Assembly (NCBI GenBank): GCA_945877235.1
Contig: CAMCRF010000009.1
Span: forward strand, 1-64,000
Direction: 5' to 3'
Source: Bordetella parapertussis
GTDB lineage: Bacteria; Pseudomonadota; Gammaproteobacteria; Burkholderiales; Burkholderiaceae_A
Length of the DNA: 64,000 nt
Made by a program: the position numbers and the translations under genes. Shown in pieces: positions 34,467 to 43,269 of the stretch. Numbering within the stretch: the stretch's first letter is position 1; every line of letters starts with the position of its first letter. Under the pieces are notes generated by a model. It saw only the letters and a program-made list of their open reading frames with translations. It was not told the origin of the DNA and did not search any database.

Positions 34467-35629
34467 CGGAAACATTTGAGCTGGTGCGCGGTGCGGAATC
34501 GCTGTTCGCAAGCGCGATCGGTGACATAGAGCGTGCGCAGCGACGTGTCTGGATCGAGAGTTACCTTCTTCATGATGACCGCGCGACAAGGGGGTTCATT
34601 GAGTCCTTGGGTCGCGCGGCTTCGCGCGGCCTCGAGATTCGGCTGCTGGTCGATGGATTCGGAGCGGGGGCCGATGCGCAGCGCATGCGTCCCTGGATCG
34701 AGGCCCAGGGCATTGAGCTGCGTGTTTTCCGGCCACGGCTTCGGCCCTGGGTGCTCAGCGCCTGGCGACGGCTTCACCGAAAACTCATGCTGATCGATGA
34801 GGACTTGCTCTATATCGGAGGCATCAATCTCCTGAGTGATTGGGAGGACCCCAACCATGGGCCGCTTCAGGCGCCTCGACTCGACTATGCAGTGCGATGC
34901 CAGTCTGCGAGGCTCTTGGCACAAGCGATAGGGCCTATGGCGAAGTCTTGGTGGCGGGCTGGCTGGCGGCGAGGCACGCTTCGCCTGCAGTGGACCCGAA
35001 TGCGGCGTGACCTGGCCTCTGCTCAGGCCCGACTTGCCTCTGGTCGCGTCACGGGGTTGGCGAACGCGCGATTGGTTTTTCGAGATGACCTCCGCCGCTC
35101 TCGGGCGATCGAGCAGGAGTTGCGTCGGCTCTTGCGACAGGCGCGAACGGAGATTTGCATCGCAATGGCCTATTTCGTTCCCACAGGGTCGCTGCGACGG
35201 CTCCTGGTCGAGGCACGGCAACGGGGCGTGCGGGTCTCACTGCTCATTCAAGGCAGGACCGAGTACTGGTGGGCGCGTTGGGCTGAGCAGGTGATGGTTG
35301 AAGAATTACTCGAGGCGGGCGTGGACGTCTGGGAATTTCAAGAGAGCTTTCTCCATGCCAAGGTGTTGGTTGCTGATGACTGGACCACCGTGGGGTCGAG
35401 TAACTGGGACCCCTTTTCTCTATGGCTCGCAATGGAGGCGAACCTGCTCCTCAAGGACGCCGACTTTGCCCAGAGCCTGAAGGCCGACCTCCAACGACAC
35501 ATGACACCCGAACGGGCTTCGCAGCGCGTCACGCGCAGTGCACTTGGCGGACTGCTACACCGCCCTCAGCGGCTGTTGCAGCGCCTGATGCTCTCAGGCG
35601 TGCTCTGGGTTTTGAGGGCCATTCGGTAA
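34463..35629 (+). CDS. clsB: Cardiolipin synthase ClsB-type phospholipase D family protein
   Basis: Phospholipase D superfamily protein of 388 residues, starting at GTG 34463 overlapping the previous stop. Two HKD motifs are clear: HRKLMLIDEDLLYIGGIN (about 105-122) and HAKVLVADDWTTVGSSNWD (about 296-314). Lack of N-terminal membrane segments and its neighbours (NudB, EEP) fit ClsB, which joins phosphatidylglycerol units to cardiolipin. A hydrophobic C-terminal stretch (LMLSGVLWVLRAI) may touch the membrane. Its TAA overlaps the next ATG (TAATG). Confidence 0.9.
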   Translation: MTETFELVRGAESLFASAIGDIERAQRRVWIESYLLHDDRATRGFIESLGRAASRGLEIRLLVDGFGAGADAQRMRPWIEAQGIELRVFRPRLRPWVLSAWRRLHRKLMLIDEDLLYIGGINLLSDWEDPNHGPLQAPRLDYAVRCQSARLLAQAIGPMAKSWWRAGWRRGTLRLQWTRMRRDLASAQARLASGRVTGLANARLVFRDDLRRSRAIEQELRRLLRQARTEICIAMAYFVPTGSLRRLLVEARQRGVRVSLLIQGRTEYWWARWAEQVMVEELLEAGVDVWEFQESFLHAKVLVADDWTTVGSSNWDPFSLWLAMEANLLLKDADFAQSLKADLQRHMTPERASQRVTRSALGGLLHRPQRLLQRLMLSGVLWVLRAIR

Positions 35630-36507
35630 TGCATGTCATCACGCAGCAAGGCGAGCTTCTGATCTTTGGGGTGGACTTCAGCTCTGCCCCCTCGGTGCGC
35701 AAACCCATCACCGTTGCCATAGCAACCCTGTCATGCAGCCCAACTCCCATCCTGCATTTGGACCGTGTGGACTTGGTACCTGACTGGCCTCACTTTGAGG
35801 CGTTTTTGCAAACGCCGGGCCCGTGGCTGGGTGGATTCGATCTGCCCTTTGGACAGCCAAGGGCGCTCATTGAACACTATGGGTGGCCCACGGATTGGGC
35901 CGAGTTTGTCGACTTCTTCTACGAACAGTCGCGTGAGGATTTGCGCGATGCGTTTAAGGCCTGGTGTGATGCTCGGCCAGCAGGTCAGAAATTTGCCTGG
36001 CGTGCAGCCGATAAGCCTGCGGGCTCGAGCCCGGCGATGCGCTGGACCAATCCCCCCGTGGCGTGGATGATGAAGGAAGGCGCAAAGCGACTCAAGGCAG
36101 CTGGAGTCTGGTTGCCTGCACATCAATACCCGGCAAGGCTGCCGGCGTCTGCCAGACCGCCTGAATCGAGTGGCGATCGGGTCGCCCTGGAGGCCTATCC
36201 GGCCTTCCTCGTCCGACAGATCAGTCGCGCCTCCTACAAGAGTGACACCCCATCTGCACAAACGATAGAGCGGCGGGGGGTCAGAGAACAGATCGTTGCG
36301 GCGTTATGTCGTGCAGGGGCGCCTTGGCCTCAGCTCAGGCTCTCTACCCGTTGGAGACGGCGCCTGGTGGATGAGGGGTCTGCTGACCAGTTGGATGCAG
36401 TCGTCTGCGCGCTTCAGGCGGCTCAGGCCGTTCTCGTCCGTGACTTCGGTCTGTCTGCGCAGGTCGATCCGCTTGAAGGGTGGATTGCAACCGTGCCCTC
36501 GATCTAG
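35629..36507 (+). CDS. DUF429 domain protein
   Basis: A 292-residue protein from ATG 35629, which overlaps the clsB stop by one base. The start IFGVDFSSAPSVRKPITVA, the GGFDLPFG segment and a C-terminal DQLDAVVCALQAAQA are DUF429 features; the fold is thought to be RNase H-like. No biochemical role can be assigned. It is probably the last gene of the aspS-clsB run. The region after it carries the regulatory sites of the cyanate operon. Confidence 0.88.
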   Translation: MHVITQQGELLIFGVDFSSAPSVRKPITVAIATLSCSPTPILHLDRVDLVPDWPHFEAFLQTPGPWLGGFDLPFGQPRALIEHYGWPTDWAEFVDFFYEQSREDLRDAFKAWCDARPAGQKFAWRAADKPAGSSPAMRWTNPPVAWMMKEGAKRLKAAGVWLPAHQYPARLPASARPPESSGDRVALEAYPAFLVRQISRASYKSDTPSAQTIERRGVREQIVAALCRAGAPWPQLRLSTRWRRRLVDEGSADQLDAVVCALQAAQAVLVRDFGLSAQVDPLEGWIATVPSI

Positions 36508-36537
36508 ATCCAGTCTGGTGCGCCCCGCGCACCGCTA

Positions 36538-36554
36538 TGCACCGAGTTGGTGAA
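36538..36554. promoter_or_regulatory. NtrC-like binding site 1
   Basis: TGCACC-GAGTT-GGTGAA matches the NtrC consensus TGCACC-N5-GGTGCA with one mismatch. It lies about 110 bases upstream of the sigma-54 -24 element, a normal distance for an enhancer acting by DNA looping. It begins 30 bases after the DUF429 stop, in non-coding DNA. Confidence 0.7.
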
Positions 36555-36559
36555 TCGCA

Positions 36560-36576
36560 CGCACCGCCCTGGTGGC
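36560..36576. promoter_or_regulatory. NtrC-like binding site 2
   Basis: CGCACC-GCCCT-GGTGGC matches the NtrC consensus TGCACC-N5-GGTGCA with three outer mismatches while keeping GCACC-N5-GGTG. Its centre is 22 bases from that of site 1, two helical turns, so both dimers would bind the same face of the DNA. This phasing supports the pair over chance. Confidence 0.6.
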
Positions 36577-36661
36577 TGCTCGACACGGGTCATGTGCTCA
36601 CGCTTGGGCTCCGCGACGGTGTACGGCGGATGCAGGGCTTTTTTCAGGAGGACAAAAGGGT

Positions 36662-36678
36662 CTGGCACGGATGATGCA
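36662..36678 (+). promoter_or_regulatory. Sigma-54 (-24/-12) promoter of the cyanate operon
   Basis: CTGGCACGGATGATGCA fits the RpoN consensus YTGGCACGRNNNTTGCW with one mismatch (A for T at the start of the -12 box). The invariant GG (36664-36665) and GC (36676-36677) are separated by exactly 10 bases. Transcription should begin near 36689, about 28 bases before the cynA ATG. With the two NtrC-like sites upstream it predicts induction under nitrogen limitation. Confidence 0.82.
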
Positions 36679-36716
36679 AAACCGGATGGGTCATCCTCAG
36701 AACCCGGAGTCAACCC

Positions 36717-38090
36717 ATGTCCCTCTTCAACAACCCTTTTAGTGAAAACAGTCGATTGAAGTCGACCTGCTCCTGTGGCCAGCATGCCTCAGAGCTTGAG
36801 CACCGAGAAGCCCAGATAGCGCAGCACCACCAGCAGGGAGACGCCCTGCTCGAGCGTGTGGTTGAGCAGGGTCTCATGCGGGCTTTGTTTCCAGATGACG
36901 GACTTCGCCGCGCATTTCTCAAGGCAGTTGGCACGCCCACTGCGTCCGCGGCCATTGCGAGCCTCTTTCCACTGGCGGCTGCAAAAGAAGCCTTCGCTCA
37001 GAGCGCCGGTCCCTTGGAAAAGACCAAGCTCAAGGTGGGTTTCATTCCCATCACCTGTGCGACACCAATCATCATGGCTCACCCCATGGGCTTTTATGCC
37101 AAGCAGGGCCTTGACGTGGAGGTTGTCAAGACTGCGGGCTGGGCGGTGGTGAGAGACAAAGCCTTGAACAAAGAATATGACGCGGCCCACATGCTCTCAC
37201 CGATGCCGCTTGCCATATCAGTTGGTGCTGGCGCAGCCCCCCAGCCTTACACCATGCCGGCGGTAGAGAACATCAATGGTCAGGCCATTACCCTGGCCAT
37301 CAAGCACAAGGACAAGCGAGATCCCAAGCAATGGAAGGGATTTAAGTTTGCTGTTCCTTTTGACTATTCCATGCACAACTACCTGCTGCGCTACTACCTT
37401 GCAGAGTACGGGCTTGATCCTGACAAGGATGTGCAGATTCGTGTCGTGCCTCCGCCCGAGATGGTTGCGAATCTTCGCGCAGACAACATCGATGGGTTCC
37501 TTGCACCAGACCCCGTGAACCAACGTGCGGTATACGACGGCGTGGGCTTTATTCACATCCTGTCAAAAGAGATCTGGGATGGCCACCCCTGTTGCGCGTT
37601 CGCCGCGAGCAAGGCGTTTGTTACGGAAATGCCAAACACCTACGGGGCGCTGCTGCGCGCCATCATCCAGGCGACGGCCTATGCCCGTAAGCCTGAGCAT
37701 CGAAAGGAAATTGCGGCTGCGATCGCACCTCCCAACTATCTGAATCAACCCGTAACAGTGGTCGAGCAGATCCTGACGGGCACATTTGCGGATGGCCTGG
37801 GAAATGTGCGCAAGGTGCCTGATCGCATCGACTTTGACCCCTTCCCATGGGAGTCCTTTGCGGTCTGGATCCTCACTCAGATGCAGCGCTGGGGGCAAAT
37901 TAAGGGGCCTATCGACTATCAGAAGGTAGCGCGCGAGGTGTTCTTGGCGACAGATGCCACCCGATTGATGAAGGAGGCAGGCTTAACCCCGCCTACATCC
38001 AGCACGAAATCATTCTCAGTGATGGGTAAGACCTTCGACCCCTCCAAACCCGTGGAGTACGTCAATAGCTTCAAGATTCGGAGGACGTGA
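36717..38090 (+). CDS. cynA: Nitrate/cyanate-type ABC transporter substrate-binding protein
   Basis: A 457-residue NrtA/CmpA/CynA-type binding protein; the cyanase gene downstream favours cyanate, with nitrate possible. The first about 60 residues are unusual: CSCGQH near residue 18 and a HHQQGD stretch, then a Tat motif GLRRAFLKAVG and a hydrophobic run ending AFAQ. The mature part has KVGFIPITCATPIIMAH and FLAPDPVNQRAVYDGVGF. GGAG at 36706-36709 precedes the ATG. Its TGA overlaps the ATG of the permease gene. Expression is probably from the sigma-54 promoter. Confidence 0.9.
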   Translation: MSLFNNPFSENSRLKSTCSCGQHASELEHREAQIAQHHQQGDALLERVVEQGLMRALFPDDGLRRAFLKAVGTPTASAAIASLFPLAAAKEAFAQSAGPLEKTKLKVGFIPITCATPIIMAHPMGFYAKQGLDVEVVKTAGWAVVRDKALNKEYDAAHMLSPMPLAISVGAGAAPQPYTMPAVENINGQAITLAIKHKDKRDPKQWKGFKFAVPFDYSMHNYLLRYYLAEYGLDPDKDVQIRVVPPPEMVANLRADNIDGFLAPDPVNQRAVYDGVGFIHILSKEIWDGHPCCAFAASKAFVTEMPNTYGALLRAIIQATAYARKPEHRKEIAAAIAPPNYLNQPVTVVEQILTGTFADGLGNVRKVPDRIDFDPFPWESFAVWILTQMQRWGQIKGPIDYQKVAREVFLATDATRLMKEAGLTPPTSSTKSFSVMGKTFDPSKPVEYVNSFKIRRT

Positions 38091-38935
38091 TGAGACACAT
38101 GTCCATCTCGCTGCGGGCTGCAATGCTCTCGATCTTTCTGCTGGGCGTTTTCCTTGTGACCTGGCAGGTGGCAACGATGCCCACGGGTGGTGCTGTAGTG
38201 GTCGATGATGAGTACGCCAAACTGGTCGGAGGCGCTGCAGCCACGGGACAGAAGTCGGCCTTCCCCAGACCGGCAGATCTTGGCGAGAAGCTACTCGAGG
38301 CCGTCTCAGACCCTTTTTATGATCGGGGTCCCAACGACAAGGGCATTGGCATTCAGCTCGCTTATTCGATCTGGCGAGTGGCACTGGGTTTCGGGATTGC
38401 GGCCCTGGTCGCCATACCGTTGGGCTTTGTCATTGGCATGTCGCCCCTGCTCATGCGCGCTTTTGATCCGTTCATTCAGGTGCTCAAGCCCATCTCACCT
38501 CTGGCATGGATGCCTCTAGCCCTCTTTACCCTGAAGGACAGCAACGTCTCCGCAGTGTTTGTGATCTTTGTCTGCTCGGTCTGGCCGATGCTGATGAACA
38601 CGGCCTTTGGGGTTTCGACCGTTCGAAAAGAATGGCTTGACGTGGCCAAGACTCTGGAGCTTCGACCGCTCAGGAAAGCATGGTCTGTGGTGTTGCCAGC
38701 CGCAGCCCCGACCATCATGACCGGCATGCGGATCTCGATCGGAATTGCGTGGCTCGTCATCGTGGCTGCAGAGATGTTGGTCGGCGGCACGGGGATCGGC
38801 TACTTCGTATGGAACGAGTGGAACAACCTTTCGATTGCCAACATTCTGGTGGCGGTGCTGGCGATTGGGCTGGTCGGGATGCTTTTGGACTCGGGTTTTG
38901 CCCGTCTCCAACGCGCTGTGACCTATCGAGATTAA
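38090..38935 (+). CDS. cynB: Nitrate/cyanate-type ABC transporter permease
   Basis: Inner-membrane permease of 281 residues, BPD_transp_1 fold with about six segments. The N-terminal segment is followed by a periplasmic stretch and the core beginning QLAYSIWRVALGFG. The EAA-like loop that docks the ATPase is EWLDVAKTLELRPLRKAWSVVLPAAAP, matching NrtB/SsuC-type permeases. ATG 38090 overlaps the cynA stop and has GGAGG at 38080-38084; GTG 38087 is possible. Confidence 0.92.
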   Translation: MRHMSISLRAAMLSIFLLGVFLVTWQVATMPTGGAVVVDDEYAKLVGGAAATGQKSAFPRPADLGEKLLEAVSDPFYDRGPNDKGIGIQLAYSIWRVALGFGIAALVAIPLGFVIGMSPLLMRAFDPFIQVLKPISPLAWMPLALFTLKDSNVSAVFVIFVCSVWPMLMNTAFGVSTVRKEWLDVAKTLELRPLRKAWSVVLPAAAPTIMTGMRISIGIAWLVIVAAEMLVGGTGIGYFVWNEWNNLSIANILVAVLAIGLVGMLLDSGFARLQRAVTYRD

Positions 38936-38947
38936 GGGATCAACACC

Positions 38948-39814
38948 ATGAGTTATTTGAAAGTCGATCAGCTGCGTAAGGTCTACCCCGGCCGGACTGG
39001 TGGCGAGACTGAAGTCTTTGCGGGCGTGAACTTCACCATTGAAAAGGGGGAGTTCGTCTGCATCATCGGCCACTCGGGCTGTGGCAAGACGACCATCCTC
39101 AATGTCTTGGCTGGACTTGAATCGCAGAGCAGTGGCCAAGTCTTTATGGATGGACGAGAGGTCTCTGGACCAAGCCTGGATCGCGGCGTGGTGTTTCAGT
39201 CTCATGCCCTTATGCCGTGGCTTACCGTGCTCGAGAACGTTGCCTTCGCAGTTCGCGCGAGGTATCCGGACTGGTCGCGCCAGCAGATTGAGACCCACGC
39301 CCGTCGGTTCATTGAGATGGTTCACCTGGGCGGGGCGGAGAAAAAACGGCCTTCGGAGCTCTCTGGGGGAATGAAGCAGCGCGTGGGAATTGCGCGCGCT
39401 TTTTCCATTCAGCCCAAGATGCTGTTGCTCGATGAACCCTTTGGCGCACTCGACGCGCTGACACGGGGCAGCATTCAGGATGAGCTGCTTGGCATTGTTC
39501 AGCAGACTGAGCAGACGGTGTTCATGATCACCCACGATGTTGACGAGGCCATCTTTTTGGCTGACAAGATCTTCCTGATGTCCAATGGGCCACAGGCTGT
39601 GATTGCCGAAATTGTGGTCAATACGCTGCCCCGGGATCGCAAGCGCGCAACGCTCCATCACGACCCGCAGTACTACCCCATTCGAAATCACCTGGTCGAC
39701 TTCCTGGTGAACCGAGCCAAGGCGATCGCTGCGGGGGAGGAGAAGAAGCCCTCGACCGCGCGCCTGGTTACGCCGGGCCTATCGAACCATACCCAAGCTT
39801 CTGTCCTCAACTAA
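38948..39814 (+). CDS. cynD: Nitrate/cyanate-type ABC transporter ATP-binding protein
   Basis: ATPase of the importer, 288 residues. Walker A GHSGCGKTT is at about residues 43-51, the signature is LSGGMKQRVGIARA, Walker B is MLLLDEPFGALD, and the H-loop is MITHDVDEA. Unlike NrtC it lacks a fused C-terminal binding-protein-like domain, so it is NrtD/CynD-like. It follows cynB by 12 bases and precedes cyanase by 13. Confidence 0.93.
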   Translation: MSYLKVDQLRKVYPGRTGGETEVFAGVNFTIEKGEFVCIIGHSGCGKTTILNVLAGLESQSSGQVFMDGREVSGPSLDRGVVFQSHALMPWLTVLENVAFAVRARYPDWSRQQIETHARRFIEMVHLGGAEKKRPSELSGGMKQRVGIARAFSIQPKMLLLDEPFGALDALTRGSIQDELLGIVQQTEQTVFMITHDVDEAIFLADKIFLMSNGPQAVIAEIVVNTLPRDRKRATLHHDPQYYPIRNHLVDFLVNRAKAIAAGEEKKPSTARLVTPGLSNHTQASVLN

Positions 39815-39827
39815 CTGGAGAAACTGC

Positions 39828-40295
39828 ATGACCACAGCAATTACGACGCCTATGAATCGAGAGGATGTGACAGATCTCATCATGGCCGCCAAGATCCAAA
39901 AGAAGATTAAATGGGCCGACGTTGCAGCCAAGCTCAAGCTCTCGAAAGAGTGGACGACGGCAGCCTGCTTGGGGCAGATGACGCTCACCAACGCCCAAGC
40001 CAAAACCGTTGCAAAGATCTTTGGTCTGCCAGCTGCTGCGGTTCCCATACTCGAGGCCGTCCCGTACAAAGGCTCGTTGCCGACAGCCGTCCCGACGGAT
40101 CCTCTGATCTACCGATTCTACGAATTGATCTCGGTCTATGGGACCACGTTCAAGGAGTTGATCCATGAGGAGTTCGGCGACGGCATCATGAGTGCAATTG
40201 ACTTCAAGATGGACATGCAACGGGAGTCTGATCCCAACGGAGATCGTGTGCGCATTGTGATGTCTGGGAAGTACTTGGCTTACAAGACTTACTGA
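39828..40295 (+). CDS. cynS: Cyanate hydratase (cyanase)
   Basis: Decomposes cyanate with bicarbonate to ammonia and CO2. The product is 155 residues, the usual length. It has an N-terminal helical DNA-binding-like fold and a C-terminal catalytic domain with YRFYELISVYGTTFKELIHE and FGDGIMSAIDF, carrying the Arg, Glu and Ser of the shared active site of the decamer. Being last in the operon, it links the transporter to cyanate use and gives ammonia to the GS/GOGAT route (gltBD is in this window). Confidence 0.97.
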   Translation: MTTAITTPMNREDVTDLIMAAKIQKKIKWADVAAKLKLSKEWTTAACLGQMTLTNAQAKTVAKIFGLPAAAVPILEAVPYKGSLPTAVPTDPLIYRFYELISVYGTTFKELIHEEFGDGIMSAIDFKMDMQRESDPNGDRVRIVMSGKYLAYKTY

Positions 40296-40337
40296 GTCGA
40301 ATCGATCGACGCCTCATCGCTTCGATACGATGGAGGG

Positions 40338-42131
40338 ATGCACAACGCCTCCCTCCGCTCCACCGCCGCTGCCCGGTCTGTCTCGGCCCGTTCAAACTGG
40401 GCCGTCATTCGGGATCTCGTCCCCTACCTGCTCGCCTATCGCACGCGCATTGCCATTGCGCTGGCTGCGTTGCTGGCAGCCAAGTTCGCTACCGTGGGCG
40501 TGCCCGTCTTGCTCAAGGCCATCGTGGATCACCTCTCTACGCCGGCAACGGCGGCGCTTGCCGTGCCTGTGGGCCTTTTGCTTGGGTATGCAGCGCTGCG
40601 ACTCGCATCGACGGCCTTTACCGAGATCAGAGAGCTTGTCTTTGCGCGGGTGACTCAGGGCGCGGTGCGTGATATTTCGCGTCGTGTATTTGAGCACCTG
40701 CATAGCCTCTCTCTGCGATTTCATTTGGATCGCCAAACCGGCGGGCTCAGTCGCGACATGGAGCGCGGGGCGCGTGGCGTCGCGACCCTGGTCAACTTCA
40801 CCCTCTACAGCATTCTCCCGACGGTGGTCGAGGTGCTACTGGTCTCACTCTGGCTGGCCTTTCATTACCCGCCGATCTTTGCACTGATTGCCCTTTCTGC
40901 ACTGGTGATCTACGCCGTGTTCACCATCATGATCACCGAGTGGCGGACCCATTTTCGACGCCAGGCCAATGAGCTCGACAGCAGGGCCAATGCCAAGGCA
41001 ATCGATTCTTTGATGAACTACGAGACGGTGAAGTACTTCAATAACGAAGCCTACGAGGCAACCCGTTATGACGAGAGTCTGCACCGATGGCAGGAGGCCG
41101 CCATCAAGAGCCAGGCATCGCTATCGCTGCTGAACGTGGGGCAGTCCTTAGTGATTGCAACCGCGGTAGGCCTCATGATTTGGCAGGCCGTGGTGCGTGT
41201 GCAATCGGGCGAGATGACCTTGGGCGACCTCGTGCTGGTGAATGCCTTCATGATCCAGCTCTATCTGCCCTTGAACTTTCTTGGCGTGCTGTATCGGGAG
41301 ACCAAGCAGAGCCTCACCGATATGGAGCGACTCTTTGGCCTCTTGGGTCAGTCCCGTGATGTGGAGGACCTGCCGGGCGCCCCAGCGCTGGAGGTAAAAG
41401 GCGGCGCAGCCATTGATTTTGAGTCGGTGGGTTTTGCTTACAACCCCGATCGCCCCATTATCCAAGAGCTGAGCTTTCGGGTGCTGGCGGGTTCGACGAC
41501 CGCGATCGTTGGGGTTTCGGGCGGGGGCAAGTCAACCCTCTCTCGACTGCTCTATCGTTTCTTCGACCCGCAAAGTGGACGCATTTTGATCGATGGGCAG
41601 GATATTCGGTCGGTGACCCAGCAGTCTCTGCGCAAGGCTATCGGCATCGTCCCGCAGGACACAGTCCTGTTCAACGACACGCTTGGCTACAACATTCGCT
41701 ATGGGCGCCCCGATGCGTCCGATGCGGAGTTGATGCAGGTTGCGCATGCGGCGCACCTTTCGGGGCTTTTGGCCCAGCTGCCACAGGGCCTTGATACCCT
41801 TGTCGGGGAGCGAGGGCTCAAGCTTTCGGGGGGTGAGAAGCAACGCGTAGCCATAGCGCGAGCGCTCTTAAAGCGCCCCCGGATCATGGTCTTTGATGAG
41901 GCGACGTCATCGCTCGACAGCGAGTCGGAGCAGGCGATTCAAAGGGAAATCCGAGAGATTGCCCAGGGCCGCACCACGTTGGTCATCGCCCATCGACTCT
42001 CCACAATCGTGGATGCGGACCAGATTCTGGTGCTTGAGGCAGGCCGGCTCGTGGAGCAGGGCCGTCACCACGATCTTTTGGCTCAGAATGGCCGATATGC
42101 GGAGCTTTGGGCGCTCCAGGCACACCAGTAG
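40338..42131 (+). CDS. Atm1-family ABC exporter (half-transporter)
   Basis: A 597-residue half ABC exporter: six membrane segments in about residues 30-310, then a nucleotide-binding domain with Walker A GVSGGGKSTLSRLLYR, Q-loop region GIVPQDTVLFNDTLGYNIRYG, signature LSGGEKQRVAIARA and Walker B RIMVFDEATSSLDSESE. NYETVKYFNNE-AYEATRYD in the membrane domain is typical of the Atm1/HMT group, which exports glutathione-based thiol conjugates. It starts 42 bases after cynS; whether it shares that transcript is unclear. Confidence 0.93.
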   Translation: MHNASLRSTAAARSVSARSNWAVIRDLVPYLLAYRTRIAIALAALLAAKFATVGVPVLLKAIVDHLSTPATAALAVPVGLLLGYAALRLASTAFTEIRELVFARVTQGAVRDISRRVFEHLHSLSLRFHLDRQTGGLSRDMERGARGVATLVNFTLYSILPTVVEVLLVSLWLAFHYPPIFALIALSALVIYAVFTIMITEWRTHFRRQANELDSRANAKAIDSLMNYETVKYFNNEAYEATRYDESLHRWQEAAIKSQASLSLLNVGQSLVIATAVGLMIWQAVVRVQSGEMTLGDLVLVNAFMIQLYLPLNFLGVLYRETKQSLTDMERLFGLLGQSRDVEDLPGAPALEVKGGAAIDFESVGFAYNPDRPIIQELSFRVLAGSTTAIVGVSGGGKSTLSRLLYRFFDPQSGRILIDGQDIRSVTQQSLRKAIGIVPQDTVLFNDTLGYNIRYGRPDASDAELMQVAHAAHLSGLLAQLPQGLDTLVGERGLKLSGGEKQRVAIARALLKRPRIMVFDEATSSLDSESEQAIQREIREIAQGRTTLVIAHRLSTIVDADQILVLEAGRLVEQGRHHDLLAQNGRYAELWALQAHQ

Positions 42132-42223
42132 TGTTTTCCCTAGGTCTCTCCCAGGCATGGCCGCATTTGGCTTGGCCTGAGGCACACTTCAAAGGTTAAG
42201 TACCCCTCTTTAAGGAGATTGAG

Positions 42224-43252
42224 ATGTTCAAGAAAACTCTGGTTGGACTGGCAGCAGCGGCTGCCTTGTCGGTTGCTGCTGGACCCGTAATGGCAGGAAA
42301 GACCCTTGATTCTGTGAAGCAAAAGGGCGTTTTGTCCTGCGGCGTAAACGCCGGCCTGGGCGGGTTCGGTATTGCGGACAGCGCAGGAAAATGGACTGGC
42401 TTCGACGTGGACTTCTGCCGTGCTGTGGCTGCTGCCGCGCTCGGGGATGCCAACAAGGTGCGCTACGTGCCCCTGAATGCTGCGCAGCGTTTCACAGCGT
42501 TGCAGTCCGGAGAGATTGATCTGCTCTCTCGCAACACCACCTGGACCATGAGTCGCGATACGCAGCTTGGACTGAGCTTCGGCGTAACAACCTTTTACGA
42601 CGGTCAGGGCTTTCTGGTGCCAACCAAGCTCAAGCTGAAGTCCGCCAAGCAGCTCAAAGGCGCAACGGTCTGTGTGCAGTCGGGAACCACCACCGAAAAG
42701 AATCTTGCCGATTATTTCCGCAGCCAGAAGATGAGCTACAAGCCGGTGGTCTACGAAGACCTCAAGGCCCTTATTGCGGCCTATGCCGAAGGGCGTTGCC
42801 AGGTCTTCACCTCTGATGCGTCCCAGCTCGCAGCCATTCGTGCCAATGACATGAAGAACCCCGCTGACCATGTCATTCTCCCCGAGATCATCTCCAAAGA
42901 GCCTCTCGGACCTGCGGTGCGTCGCGGTGACGAGGACTGGTCCACGCTGGTGACATGGGTGCACTTCGCCATGCTTGAGGCCGAGGAACTTGGCATTACG
43001 TCACAGAACGTGGAGCAGAAAAAAGCAGACACCAATCCAGGTGTGCAGCGCCTGCTCGGCCAGGGCAATAATGATTTTGGTAAGGCCGTGGGTGTCGATG
43101 CCGCATGGGCTGCTCGCGTAATCCAGCAGGTGGGTAACTACGGCGAGGTCTTTGAGCGCAATGTGGGCAAGAACACGCCGCTCAAGCTCAACCGTGGCCA
43201 GAATGCACTCTGGACCCAGGGCGGACTGCAGTACGCGCCCCCGATTCGTTAA
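42224..43252 (+). CDS. aapJ: General L-amino acid ABC transporter substrate-binding protein (AapJ/BztA)
   Basis: Periplasmic binding protein of 342 residues with a Sec signal (MFKKTLVGLAAAAALSVAAG, cleavage near VMAGK). Family features are VLSCGVNAGLGGFG, WTGFDVDFCRAVAAA, the SRNTTWTMSRDT segment and DWSTLVTWVHFAMLEAEELG. It binds a broad set of amino acids such as glutamate and glutamine. AAGGAGA precedes the ATG. A strong terminator just after the stop separates it from the permease genes, probably giving an excess of binding protein. Confidence 0.95.
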   Translation: MFKKTLVGLAAAAALSVAAGPVMAGKTLDSVKQKGVLSCGVNAGLGGFGIADSAGKWTGFDVDFCRAVAAAALGDANKVRYVPLNAAQRFTALQSGEIDLLSRNTTWTMSRDTQLGLSFGVTTFYDGQGFLVPTKLKLKSAKQLKGATVCVQSGTTTEKNLADYFRSQKMSYKPVVYEDLKALIAAYAEGRCQVFTSDASQLAAIRANDMKNPADHVILPEIISKEPLGPAVRRGDEDWSTLVTWVHFAMLEAEELGITSQNVEQKKADTNPGVQRLLGQGNNDFGKAVGVDAAWAARVIQQVGNYGEVFERNVGKNTPLKLNRGQNALWTQGGLQYAPPIR

Positions 43253-43269
43253 TTCCTGATCGACCCGAG

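Noticed and set aside
38516..39691. 391-codon open frame on the minus strand across cynB and cynD
   Set aside because: It is a shadow of a permease and an ABC ATPase with intact motifs, and shows no protein family feature of its own.
40296..40337. GTCGA-ATCGA-TCGAC hairpin after cynS as a terminator
   Set aside because: The 5-bp stem is weak and no T run follows, so termination is not supported.
42132..42223. Possible sigma-54 promoter ahead of aapJ (TTGGCTTGGCCTGAGGCAC)
   Set aside because: No GG and GC pair has the required 10-base spacing, and no NtrC-like site was seen.
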